A DNA stretch of 17,839 bases from JBGOUV01 sp041477815 (GTDB lineage Bacteria > Acidobacteriota > Terriglobia > Bryobacterales > JACQDG01), in contig JBGOUV010000099.1 in the NCBI GenBank assembly GCA_041477815.1, positions 1-17,839 of the forward strand, in the 5' to 3' direction. The number at the start of each line of letters is the position of its first letter. Position 1 is the stretch's first letter. The notes beneath the pieces were generated by a model. The model was given only the letters and a program-made list of their open reading frames with translations, was not told the origin of the DNA and searched no databases. The position numbers were made by a program, and so were the translations under genes. This document shows positions 1 through 7,642 of the stretch, in pieces.

Positions 1-2
1 AA

Positions 3-98
3 GAGCCAAAACGTTATGTGTGGCGCGCGAAGGGGGAGGATATCCTACGAAAGATTGAGCGGGCCAAAGCGGTGCTAGCTCGGATTATTGATGGTTAA
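3..98 (+). pseudogene. IS630-family transposase, C-terminal end (partial at window edge)
   Basis: An open frame enters from the left edge and stops at TAA 96-98. Its 31 visible residues run from EPKRYVWRAKGEDILRKIER to ARIIDG. The pattern of an aromatic-Trp segment (YVW) followed by a basic helix (EDILRKIERAK) and a short tail is what IS630-family transposases show at their extreme C-terminus (typical form FxWTKTADxILxxI). The DDE catalytic core would lie outside the window, so whether the gene is intact cannot be judged. A CTAG lies 16 nt after the stop, fitting the known IS630 preference for TA within CTAG. Family assignment rests on a short stretch and is moderately sure. Confidence 0.6.
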
Positions 99-117
99 TT
101 CAATTACAGGACACTAG
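99..117. mobile_element. Probable right end of the IS630-like element, ending at CTAG
   Basis: The 19 nt between the transposase stop and CTAG (114-117) are AT-richer than their surroundings and end in GGACACTAG. IS630-type elements usually have very short non-coding ends, with the terminal repeat right after the stop, and insert into TA, often within CTAG. The element probably ends at the TA of 115-116. The other end is not in the window, so the terminal inverted repeat cannot be confirmed. Confidence 0.4.
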
Positions 118-131
118 CAGCAGGATAGGCA

Positions 132-137
132 TACAAT
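132..137 (+). promoter_or_regulatory. Possible -10 element (TACAAT) for the hydrolase
   Basis: TACAAT matches the sigma70 -10 consensus at 5 of 6 positions and lies between the IS end and the inverted repeat. No convincing -35 is found 16-18 bp upstream; that DNA would be IS end sequence. If used, transcription would begin just before 150 and place the whole 150-231 hairpin in the 5' leader. Confidence 0.25.
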
Positions 138-149
138 AGAACTCGCGCA

Positions 150-231
150 GACCACCGAGCCGCGACCGTAAGGGAGCGGTTCCCGCGCATGTCCGAACCA
201 ACCGCTCCTTTACAGTCGCGGCTCAGTGGTC
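150..231. repeat. Inverted pair of 32-nt repeat units (REP-like palindrome)
   Basis: Positions 150-181 and 200-231 are reverse complements at 29 of 32 positions, separated by an 18-nt loop. Each arm carries the core CCGCGACCGTAAGGGAGCGG or a close variant. The same core recurs at 5775-5816 and 7619-7642, so this is a dispersed repeat family and not a gene-specific structure. The pair lies directly downstream of the IS630-like end and directly upstream of the hydrolase signal peptide. As RNA it would fold into a long imperfect hairpin in the hydrolase leader. An ATG at 189 lies in the loop and extends the hydrolase frame through the right arm, probably by chance. Confidence 0.85.
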
Positions 232-248
232 CACGCCCTGTCAATCTT

Positions 249-2330
249 ATGCCAAAACTCGCTTTGTGTCTGCTGCTAGCCTCCACCGTGGGCGCTCAGG
301 ACCTGCTGGTCTTCCACGAACGCGCCGAGGCCCCGCGCGAGCAGTTGGTCCGGTACCTCAACGCGATCGGACAGCGGCAACTCGCCGCCCGCGCCGCGGA
401 GGTGGCTCGGCTGTCCAGCGTCGAGGAGGTCGAGAAGCGCAAGAAGGTGGTGCGCGAGAAGATTCTGAAGCTGCTCGGCGGGCTGCCCGAGTATCGTGGT
501 CCCCTGAACGTGAAGCAGTACGGAACCCTGGACCGCGGCGATTACCGCATCGAGAAAATCGTCTATGAGAGCCTGCCCGGATTCTACGTCCCGGCCAACG
601 TCTACGTGCCGGCCCGGGGCCGGGGACCCTTCCCGGCGGTGCTCATGCCGGTGGGTCACGGCGTGGACGGGAAGGCGGGGAGCCGGCAGATCGCCGTGGG
701 CCTCGCGACGAAAGGCTTCCTCGCCCTGGCCTATGATCCCCTGGGCCAGGGGGAGCGCATGCAGTACTACGACCCGGACCTGCGTGAGTCCAAGGTCGGC
801 GGGCCCACCACCGAGCACAGCCACGCCAACGGGCACACTCTGCTGATCGGCGACAACGTGGCCCGCTACCGCCTCTGGGACGGGATGCGCGGCATCGACT
901 ACCTGCTCACCCGCCCGGACGTGGACGGCGCCCGCATCGGCTGCACCGGCTGCTCGGGCGGCGGGACCCTGACTACCTACATCTCCGCCCTGGACGACCG
1001 GGTGAAGGCGGCGGCGCCGTCGTGCTATATCAATTCGTGGGAGGAATTGCTCAAGGGGCCGGGCCCCCAGGACGCCGAGCAGTCTTTCCCCAACTTCCTC
1101 AGCGAGGGCCTCAACATCGCCGACTACGTGGAGCTGTTCGCGCCCAAACCGTGGCTGATCGCTTCCACCATCGAGGACTTCTTCCCACTGGAGGGAGCGC
1201 GCCAGGCCTACGAAGAAGCGCGGCGGGTCTATGGCCTCTATAAGGCCGAAGACCGCCTCGCCTGGTACGTCGGTCCGGGAGGCCACGGGACGCCGCAGCC
1301 GTCGCGCGAGGCCATCTACGGCTGGTTTCTGCGCTGGCTGAAGAACGGCGAAGGCGTCGCCGCCGAGCCGGCGATTCCGCCCGAGGACCCGGCCAACCTG
1401 CTGGTCACGCCCACCGGGCAGGTGGCCGATTCGCTGGGCGGCGAGACGGTATTCACACTGAATAAGAAGCGCGCGGCGGATCTGATCCCCCCGAAACGCC
1501 CGCTGGACCGCGCGCGGCTGGCGGCCGACATCCTTGAGCTGGCGGCGATCCAGGCGCAACCGGGCGGGCCGGCGCCCCGCGTGACGTCCCACCGGCAGTT
1601 CCGGCGCACCGGATATAACCTAGAGGTAGTGTCCCTGGACGTGGAGCCGGGCCTCCGGCTGCCGGGGCTGGTTCTGGTTCCGGACGGGAAGGGCCCCAGG
1701 GCCGCGGTGCTGGCCGTCGATTCCCGGTCCAAGGACGCTCTGGCCGCGCCCGGCGGAGATCTGGAAGACCTGGCCCGCGCCGGTTACGTCGTTTTCCTGG
1801 TCCAACCGCGCGGCATGTCGGAGACGCCGCAACCCGCGCGCTCATCGTTCCTGGGAGATTCCTCGTTGCCGCTCCGGGCCATGGTAGTGGGGAAGAACCT
1901 GGTGGGCATGCGCGTCGAGGACATCTTCCAGGCCGTGGACTACCTGGTGACACGGCCGGAGGTCGATCGGAGTCGGATCGCCGGGTTCGGCCAGGGCGCG
2001 GTGGCGATGGCCCTGCTCCATGCGGCGGTGCTCGACCAGCGCCTCGGCCGGCTGGTCCTGCAGGACTGCCTGGTCTCCTACCGCAGCGCCGTAGACCGTC
2101 CGGTGCATCGGGGGCTGTACGAGGTAGCGATTCTCGGAGTGGTCCGCCGGTACGACGTTGCGGAGCTGGTGGAGGCGCTGAGGCCGCGCGAGGTGACGTT
2201 CTTGAATCCGGTGGATGCGCTGGGGCGGCCGATGAAGGTGGACGGCGGGCGGGTGCGGGGGAGGAGGGACTCTCTGAGCCAGTACCTGCCGACGGGGGCG
2301 AGGGGCGGCGCGGTAGCGCCGATCCGATAA
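249..2330 (+). CDS. Exported alpha/beta hydrolase, acetyl-xylan-esterase/dienelactone-hydrolase type, with a degenerate second domain
   Basis: From ATG 249 the protein has 693 residues and begins with a short signal peptide (MPKLALCLLLASTVGAQ), which is why this start is preferred over ATG 189 inside the repeat; no clear Shine-Dalgarno precedes either. The first hydrolase domain has a GxSxG nucleophile elbow, GCSGG, with Ser236, an acid candidate in the STIEDFFP loop (Asp310) and His346 in GPGGHGTPQ, plus a YDPLGQGER segment typical of acetyl-xylan-esterase/DLH relatives. A second alpha/beta-hydrolase-like segment (about residues 450-660) has GFGQG at the matching elbow, so Gln582 replaces Ser and that half is probably non-catalytic. 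Likely role: periplasmic or extracellular ester hydrolysis, perhaps deacetylation of plant polysaccharide; substrate unknown. The last 30 residues are Arg/Gly-rich and resemble no family I know. The gene lies 64 bp upstream of a co-directional giant receptor. Confidence 0.8.
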   Translation: MPKLALCLLLASTVGAQDLLVFHERAEAPREQLVRYLNAIGQRQLAARAAEVARLSSVEEVEKRKKVVREKILKLLGGLPEYRGPLNVKQYGTLDRGDYRIEKIVYESLPGFYVPANVYVPARGRGPFPAVLMPVGHGVDGKAGSRQIAVGLATKGFLALAYDPLGQGERMQYYDPDLRESKVGGPTTEHSHANGHTLLIGDNVARYRLWDGMRGIDYLLTRPDVDGARIGCTGCSGGGTLTTYISALDDRVKAAAPSCYINSWEELLKGPGPQDAEQSFPNFLSEGLNIADYVELFAPKPWLIASTIEDFFPLEGARQAYEEARRVYGLYKAEDRLAWYVGPGGHGTPQPSREAIYGWFLRWLKNGEGVAAEPAIPPEDPANLLVTPTGQVADSLGGETVFTLNKKRAADLIPPKRPLDRARLAADILELAAIQAQPGGPAPRVTSHRQFRRTGYNLEVVSLDVEPGLRLPGLVLVPDGKGPRAAVLAVDSRSKDALAAPGGDLEDLARAGYVVFLVQPRGMSETPQPARSSFLGDSSLPLRAMVVGKNLVGMRVEDIFQAVDYLVTRPEVDRSRIAGFGQGAVAMALLHAAVLDQRLGRLVLQDCLVSYRSAVDRPVHRGLYEVAILGVVRRYDVAELVEALRPREVTFLNPVDALGRPMKVDGGRVRGRRDSLSQYLPTGARGGAVAPIR

Positions 2331-2363
2331 AAGAATTCACCTCCGCGGGGGAAGCGAGTGGTA

Positions 2364-2390
2364 TATACTCGAACAAGCGGGAGCAGGAGG
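2364..2390 (+). promoter_or_regulatory. TATACT -10-like box and AGGAGG ribosome site ahead of receptor 1
   Basis: TATACT lies at 2364-2369 and a full AGGAGG at 2385-2390, four bases before ATG 2395. The ribosome site is strong and fixes the start. The -10-like box has no good -35 at 16-18 bp (the nearest, TTCACC at 2336, is 22 bp away), so whether receptor 1 has its own promoter or reads through from the hydrolase is open. Confidence 0.5.
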
Positions 2391-2394
2391 TCAA

Positions 2395-5300
2395 ATGTTT
2401 AGACAACTTCGAGGCGCTTGCCTCAGCATCGTTCTCTTGGTGGGCGTGGCCTATGCCCAGACCGGACAGGGAACCCTGACGGGTTCGGTAACCGACACCA
2501 GCGGCGCGGTTGTCGCCAATGCGACGGTGGTGGTTAAGAATCAAAACACCGGTTTCGTCTACAACGCCGTCACCACCGCGGAAGGAATCTACCGCGTGCC
2601 TTACCTCAATGTCGGCACCTATGAGGTCAACTATGAGGCGCCGGGGTTCAAGAAGCTGACGCGCCGGGACATCCCCATCCGCTCGTCGGAAACACTGGGT
2701 TTGGACGTGACCCTGGACGTCGGCAACGTCGTCGAGTCGGTCCAGGTATCGGCCGGCGCCCAGTTGCTGGAAACCGAGACGGCGACCACCGGTCACCTGG
2801 TGTCCGGCGTCGAATTGACCACGCTCCCGACGCCGCAGATGAAGATTGAGAGCATGGTCTGGTACGTCTCCGGCGTAACCTCGCAGTCCGGCACGGGTCA
2901 CACTGCCGGGGGCCGCGCGCGGGCGTTTCAGTTCAACACCGACGGCGTCTCCGGCAACGTTCCGGGCGAAGGCGTCGTGGCTACCGCGCGCCAGCTTACG
3001 ACCGTCGAGCACGACATGCAAGAGGTCAAAATTCTGACCACCGCTTTGCCCGCCGAATACGGACATTCCGGCGGCGGGATCATGAACATCGCCTTCAAGG
3101 GCGGCACGAACCAGTTCCATGGCCTGGCCGAAGAGCGCTATGTCAGCAAGCCCATGATTCATCGCGCCTGGGAAGAACCCGTCGTGGTCAGCGGCGTCTT
3201 CGCCTTCCATCTGATGTCGGGCAGCATCAGCGGACCCATCAAGAAGAACAGGACCTTCTTCATGAGCGGCTGGCAGCGTCACCATGAGAGGTCCGGCAAC
3301 AACCAGAATGCCGATGTGCCCAGTCCGGCGCAGTTGAACGGCGACTTCAGCAATCCTGGGTCGTCGGTGGTGGCCGACCGGATCTACGACCCGGATTCCC
3401 TGGTACAACTGCCGAACGGATCGTATTCCCGCACGCAGTTCGCAAACAATTCGATCCCGCGGAGCCGCTTCGATCCGGTGGCGGTAAAGTTCCTGGCTCT
3501 GAATCCGTTCCGTGCCGAGGGCAACCGCTATAACAGCCAGTTTTTCGACAGCACCGGACCACGCCAAAACTTGGCCGTCGATACCAACAAGAATTCCTAC
3601 CGGTCGGGCCTCGACGAGAAGATCGATCATTCCTTTAGCGACAAGCACAAGATCTTCGGCCGCTACTCCAACGCCCGGCATCGCTCTATGAGTGGCACCT
3701 GGCAGATGCAGCTAGCTAACCGCGATCTGGACTACATTGCCACGCCGATCCCGGTTGACTTTCGTCAGGTTGCCGTCTCCGATTCCTACGTGCTGAATCC
3801 GACGACGATCAACGAGGTGCGCCTCGGTTGGAACCGCCGGAAGAGTACGCGACTCCCCGAGAGTCTCGGACAGAATTGGGCGTCGAAATTCGGCATCCCC
3901 AATGCGTCACCGGACACCATGCCCATCTTCCAGACGGCGACGGGCGGCCAGTTTTATTTCCGCTTCCCGGAAGGCGAGACGGTCGATGTGCACGAGAACT
4001 TCAGCATCCAGGACAACCTCTCCTTGATCCGAGGCCGCCACACCTTCAAGACCGGCTACGAGCTGCTGCGGACGCGAATCAATTCCCATTTGGAAGCGCG
4101 GCCGTCGGGAACGTATCTGTTAGGCGGGACGGAGTTTCCTTTCACGCCCGGCACCGGCAACACGTTCGCTTCGTTCCTGTTGGGTTCGGTGGTGCGGGCC
4201 GACTTCACCAAGTCGTTTGCCACCTGGCTGCCGCGCTGGTGGAGCAACGCGCTGTACTTCCAGGACGACTGGAAGGCGACCAACAAGCTGACCCTGAACC
4301 TGGGCGTCCGCTGGCAAATGGAAAGCCCGTACCAAACCAAGTATGGGCAGCAGAGCCAATTCGATCCCACCGCCATCGATACGCTGACGGGCAGGGTAGG
4401 GGCGTTGGTGCACCCCAGCAGCGCGCTCGGCAAACGAGACGCCAATAACTTCCAGCCGCGCCTGGGCCTGGCCTACAACTTCCGGAAGGACTGGGTGTTC
4501 CGGGGCGGTTTCGCCGTCAACACGCTCGATCTGTGGACCAACAGCTTGCGGGAGAACTTCGATGAATACTTGGCCACTGCTGTGATCCAGCAGCCGACCG
4601 GGAACCCCGCTATCGCGTTCAAGCTCTCCCAGGGGCCGCCGCCGATCAACTTCAATGTCCGGCCCGATGGGTCAGTGCCTTTTGTGGGGAACGTGGCCGG
4701 ACGCCCGGCGTCCTACCGCGACCCCAACATCCGCGCTCCGTATGTGATGAACTGGAACGGCGGCATCCAGAAGCAGTTCGGAAGGGACTATTTGTTGGAA
4801 GTCAACTACCAAGGCTCGTCGGGTGTGGGCTTGTTGAACCGCTGGGATATCAACGCCATCCCCTTGAATATCTCTACCGATCCGGTGCTGTTGAATACGA
4901 TCCGGAACGCAGCTCAGAACTACAAACCGTATCCGCAGTTTGGGAGCGTGATGCTGTACAGCAATTTCGGGCATAGCAGCTTCCATTCCGGCACCATCAA
5001 GGCAGAGAAGCGGATGTCCTCGGGATTTACTTTCACCTCGTTCTACACCTGGGGCAAGTCCATCGACGAGGCCAGCGACGATGGCACCGCCAGTGGCATA
5101 ACCTACTACAATCGGAGCCTCGAAAAGGGGCGGTCCAACTACGACGTCGCGCACCGCTGGGTCACCTACGCGATTTGGGATCTGCCGGTCGGCAAGGGGA
5201 AACGCTGGATGAATAGCGGAGGCGTGGTGAGCAAGGTCATCGGTAACTGGCAGTTGTCGGCGATCCAAAGCGCTGAAACGGGGATCCCGCTGACCTTTTC

Positions 5301-5766
5301 CCAGAACGGCCAGTTGCCGGGCAACGTAACGAACGTTTATCTGCCGGGGGCGACGCGTCCGAATATGGCCCCTGGGAAGACCTACGACGATATCAAGCTG
5401 GACTGGGACCGCAAGGGCCCCTGCCGGCATATTGTCGCCTGCGCCTTGCCGTGGGCCGACATCAACGCGTTTGCTGTTCCACCTTCGTATACTCCGGGAC
5501 AAGCGGGACGGAACATCATCAACTCGCCGGGCATGTTCTGGCACCAGTTCGCCCTGATGAAGGTCATTCCCGTTACCGAGCGCATCAAGGGAACGCTGCG
5601 CGCCGATTTTACCGCGCCGTTCAAGTATCCCTTCTTCTCGGCGCCGAACACGGCGGTGAACTTCCGCAATCCCCAGACGTTCGGCAAGATTACGTCCCAG
5701 CAAGGGGGGTTCTCGGGTTTGGGAGCGCGGACGGAGACGATGATCATCTTCAAGTTGGAGTTCTAG
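2395..5766 (+). CDS. Giant TonB-dependent receptor-like outer-membrane protein with carboxypeptidase-regulatory-like domain (receptor 1)
   Basis: The protein has 1123 residues. A signal peptide (1-22, ending AYAQ) is followed by a carboxypeptidase-regulatory/CNA-B-like beta-sandwich at about 26-105 (GTLTGSVTDTSGAVV, AEGIYRVPYLNVGTYEV, APGFKK). A plug-like region follows, with the characteristic GHSGGGIMNIAFKGGTNQFHG around 223-243. The rest is rich in aromatic/polar alternation expected of a beta-barrel and ends in IIFKLEF, with the terminal Phe usual for outer-membrane barrels. This order is that of Oar-like/TonB-dependent receptor proteins, numerous in Acidobacteriota and often named 'carboxypeptidase regulatory-like domain-containing protein'. 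Role: outer-membrane uptake or adhesion; substrate unknown. No clear TonB box was identified. A strong AGGAGG supports the start. The upstream exported hydrolase may supply its substrate (inference). A perfect hairpin begins 9 nt after the stop. Confidence 0.88.
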   Translation: MFRQLRGACLSIVLLVGVAYAQTGQGTLTGSVTDTSGAVVANATVVVKNQNTGFVYNAVTTAEGIYRVPYLNVGTYEVNYEAPGFKKLTRRDIPIRSSETLGLDVTLDVGNVVESVQVSAGAQLLETETATTGHLVSGVELTTLPTPQMKIESMVWYVSGVTSQSGTGHTAGGRARAFQFNTDGVSGNVPGEGVVATARQLTTVEHDMQEVKILTTALPAEYGHSGGGIMNIAFKGGTNQFHGLAEERYVSKPMIHRAWEEPVVVSGVFAFHLMSGSISGPIKKNRTFFMSGWQRHHERSGNNQNADVPSPAQLNGDFSNPGSSVVADRIYDPDSLVQLPNGSYSRTQFANNSIPRSRFDPVAVKFLALNPFRAEGNRYNSQFFDSTGPRQNLAVDTNKNSYRSGLDEKIDHSFSDKHKIFGRYSNARHRSMSGTWQMQLANRDLDYIATPIPVDFRQVAVSDSYVLNPTTINEVRLGWNRRKSTRLPESLGQNWASKFGIPNASPDTMPIFQTATGGQFYFRFPEGETVDVHENFSIQDNLSLIRGRHTFKTGYELLRTRINSHLEARPSGTYLLGGTEFPFTPGTGNTFASFLLGSVVRADFTKSFATWLPRWWSNALYFQDDWKATNKLTLNLGVRWQMESPYQTKYGQQSQFDPTAIDTLTGRVGALVHPSSALGKRDANNFQPRLGLAYNFRKDWVFRGGFAVNTLDLWTNSLRENFDEYLATAVIQQPTGNPAIAFKLSQGPPPINFNVRPDGSVPFVGNVAGRPASYRDPNIRAPYVMNWNGGIQKQFGRDYLLEVNYQGSSGVGLLNRWDINAIPLNISTDPVLLNTIRNAAQNYKPYPQFGSVMLYSNFGHSSFHSGTIKAEKRMSSGFTFTSFYTWGKSIDEASDDGTASGITYYNRSLEKGRSNYDVAHRWVTYAIWDLPVGKGKRWMNSGGVVSKVIGNWQLSAIQSAETGIPLTFSQNGQLPGNVTNVYLPGATRPNMAPGKTYDDIKLDWDRKGPCRHIVACALPWADINAFAVPPSYTPGQAGRNIINSPGMFWHQFALMKVIPVTERIKGTLRADFTAPFKYPFFSAPNTAVNFRNPQTFGKITSQQGGFSGLGARTETMIIFKLEF

Positions 5767-5774
5767 AATGGCCT

Positions 5775-5816
5775 GCACGGAACCGCGACCGTAAGAAAGC
5801 GGTCGCGGTTCCGTGC
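5775..5816. terminator. Perfect 17-bp hairpin between convergent genes, built from the dispersed repeat
   Basis: 5775-5791 and 5800-5816 are exact reverse complements with an 8-nt loop (TAAGAAAG). The left arm plus loop carries the repeat core CCGCGACCGTAAG seen at 161-173, with AA in place of GG after it. It fills the 52-bp gap between receptor 1 (stop 5764-5766) and the amidohydrolase (stop 5819-5821), so it would fold in either transcript and could act as a bidirectional terminator or 3'-end stabiliser. There is no following T-tract on either strand, so classic intrinsic termination is not assured. Confidence 0.65.
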
Positions 5817-5818
5817 CT

Positions 5819-7474
5819 TCACGCCTCAAACCTCCACCGTCCCCCGACCATGGTGCGCTCCACCGGTATCTGAATCAGAGTCGAGGGGTCAACCCGCAGC
5901 GGATCGCGCCCCAGGACCACCAGATCCGCCAGCTTGCCGGGTTCTATGGACCCCTTCAGCTTCTCCTCAAACGAGGCATAAGCCCCGTGGAGAGTGCCCA
6001 CGCGCAGCGCCTCCTCCACCGTTACCCGCTGCCGCGGACCCCACACCTGGCCCTTGCTGTCGGTCCGGGTCACCTGCGACTGCAACGCCATCATGGGCTC
6101 GAAGGGTCCGGGCGGATAGTCCGAGGTCTGGGTCACACGAATACCGGCGTCCAGGAAGCTGCGCACGGCAAACATATGGTTGAGCCGCTCGGCCCCGTAT
6201 TCGCGCATCTTCTCGCCATGATAGTAGACGTAGGTGGAGAAGGGATTGGGGATGGCGCCGAGCGCGCGGATGCGCCGGACCAGCCCATCGTTGATGATGG
6301 TGCAGTGCTCCAGGCGGAAGCGGGGGTCCGGGCGGGGATGCTCTTTCTGAAGACGTTCGTAGACCCGGAGGGTCTGGTCGATGGCCACGTCGCCATTGGC
6401 ATGCACGCCGATCTGCCATCCGGCGGCGTGCGCCTTCCGGGCCACGGCGTAAAGGGCGTCCTCCTCCATCACCAGGATGCCGTGGTCGTCGGGCCGGCCG
6501 ACGTAGGGCTCGGAAATCCTCGCCGTGCGCTCGGAGATCGATCCGTCCGAGATCATTTTTACGGCGCCAATCCGCACCCACTCGTGGCCCAGGCCGGTGC
6601 GCAGGCCGGCCGCCATCATGCGGTCCAGGAAGTTGAAGTCGATGAGGCAGTAAACGCGCAGGGCCAGCTCGCCGGCCTCGTAGGAGTCCTGGTAGGCCCG
6701 CAGGTCGTCGGGATTGCCGAGGGCATCGTGGGCGGAGGTAACGCCGGAGCGGGCCATCATCCGGGTGATGATCTTGACGCCCTCGCGGTACTCGTCGCGG
6801 GTGTAGGCGGAAAAAAAGAGCTTCTGGAACGGATCGATGGCGCGTTCGCGCAGACCACCGGTGAGCCGGCCGGTGGCCCGGTCGCGGTCGATGTGGCCGC
6901 CGGGCGGGTCGGGCGTCTTTTCGCCGGCGCCGGCCAGCCGCAAGGCCGCGGAGTTCACGTAGGCGGTGTGCCCGCCGCGATGGCCGACATAAACAGGGTG
7001 GCCCGGTGCGGCCACATCCAGGTCTTCTCGCGTGAGCCGGCGGCCGTCGGAAGTCTTGGTGTCGTCGTACTTGAACCCGATCACCCACTGGCCCGGCGGC
7101 GTTCGGGCCGCGCGCTCCCGGATCGCCGCCTGGAGGTCGGCAATCGAGCGCAGGTCGCAGTCAACCTGGCGCAGGTGCCGGATACCGGAATAGGAGAGGT
7201 GCGTGTGGGCGTCGATGAAGCCCGGCACCACCGTCTTACCTTCCAGGTGGACCTGGCGGGTGCGGCCGGTGGCCAGCCGCGTCACGTCATCATTGCTGCC
7301 TACGGCCAGGAAGCGGTCTCCGGCAATGGCGACCGCCTCAGCCCGGGGGTTCTGCGGATCCAGGGTCAAGATGTTTCCGTGATGGAGAAGGAAGCCAGGT
7401 TCGGTCTGGGAGGCCGGCAGCAGGGCGGCGGCCCCCAGCGAGCCGAGGAAACGGCGGCGTGTGGAAGGAGGCAT
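5819..7474 (-). CDS. Tat-exported amidohydrolase (amidohydrolase family 3, YtcJ-like)
   Basis: Read from ATG at 7474 the protein has 551 residues and begins MPPSTRRRFLGSLGAAALLP, a twin-arginine signal (RRxFLG) followed by a hydrophobic stretch; a GTG at 7498 would only add eight residues ahead of it. Metal-binding landmarks of the amidohydrolase superfamily follow in order: VPGFIDAHTHL (His90 and His92), KMISDGSISERTA, IGVHANGDVAID (His358), RLEHCTI (His390) and TQTSDYPPGPFEP, whose Asp is the usual catalytic position. The C-terminus, SIEPGKLADLVVLGRDPL, is the typical beta-sandwich closing segment. Length and motif order match the exported YtcJ/amidohydrolase-3 group, metal-dependent enzymes acting on C-N bonds; the substrate cannot be read from sequence. 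The gene converges on receptor 1 across the hairpin at 5775-5816. Confidence 0.88.
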   Translation of the reverse strand: MPPSTRRRFLGSLGAAALLPASQTEPGFLLHHGNILTLDPQNPRAEAVAIAGDRFLAVGSNDDVTRLATGRTRQVHLEGKTVVPGFIDAHTHLSYSGIRHLRQVDCDLRSIADLQAAIRERAARTPPGQWVIGFKYDDTKTSDGRRLTREDLDVAAPGHPVYVGHRGGHTAYVNSAALRLAGAGEKTPDPPGGHIDRDRATGRLTGGLRERAIDPFQKLFFSAYTRDEYREGVKIITRMMARSGVTSAHDALGNPDDLRAYQDSYEAGELALRVYCLIDFNFLDRMMAAGLRTGLGHEWVRIGAVKMISDGSISERTARISEPYVGRPDDHGILVMEEDALYAVARKAHAAGWQIGVHANGDVAIDQTLRVYERLQKEHPRPDPRFRLEHCTIINDGLVRRIRALGAIPNPFSTYVYYHGEKMREYGAERLNHMFAVRSFLDAGIRVTQTSDYPPGPFEPMMALQSQVTRTDSKGQVWGPRQRVTVEEALRVGTLHGAYASFEEKLKGSIEPGKLADLVVLGRDPLRVDPSTLIQIPVERTMVGGRWRFEA

Positions 7475-7618
7475 CAACCGCCACTGTAGCGCATTCACGC
7501 CTGGGGTGTGGCGGCGCCAGGACGAGGACCTCTGGGGGCAGTCCGTTCTTTCGAAGCGCCCGAAGACCGCCCCACATCTTCATCCCTCGTTGGTGCGCCA
7601 GGCCAGGGCCATAGGGAA

Positions 7619-7642
7619 CTCCCTTACGGTCGCGGCTCGGTG
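7619..7642 (-). repeat. Solo copy of the dispersed repeat unit
   Basis: The minus strand of this 24-nt stretch is identical to 155-178 on the plus strand apart from the first base context: CACCGAGCCGCGACCGTAAG followed by GGAG. After GGAG the 150-181 unit continues CGGTTCCC while this one goes directly to TTCCC, a 3-nt deletion. No inverted partner is visible nearby. The TAA inside the unit is the stop codon of the chimeric frame 7624-8052. Confidence 0.75.

Noticed and set aside
144..157. Shared stretch CGCGCAGACCACCG with the amidohydrolase gene near 6847-6860
   Set aside because: The similarity stops at the edges and the second copy is in conserved coding sequence; likely chance in GC-rich DNA.
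189..248. Alternative start ATG 189 for the hydrolase
   Set aside because: It lies in the loop of the repeat pair and would put 20 non-signal residues from repeat sequence ahead of a well-formed signal peptide at 249.
2232..2330. Frameshift near the hydrolase C-terminus to explain its Arg/Gly-rich tail
   Set aside because: The other two frames give either an immediate stop or no family-like sequence, so no shifted continuation is supported.
1453..3681. Open frame of about 740 codons on the minus strand across the hydrolase/receptor 1 boundary
   Set aside because: It spans two well-supported genes and their intergenic promoter and ribosome site, and its translation is Pro/Arg-rich low-complexity sequence.
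5813..7489. Open frame of about 558 codons on the plus strand, opposite the amidohydrolase
   Set aside because: The opposite strand carries a Tat signal and ordered amidohydrolase motifs; this one begins inside the hairpin repeat.
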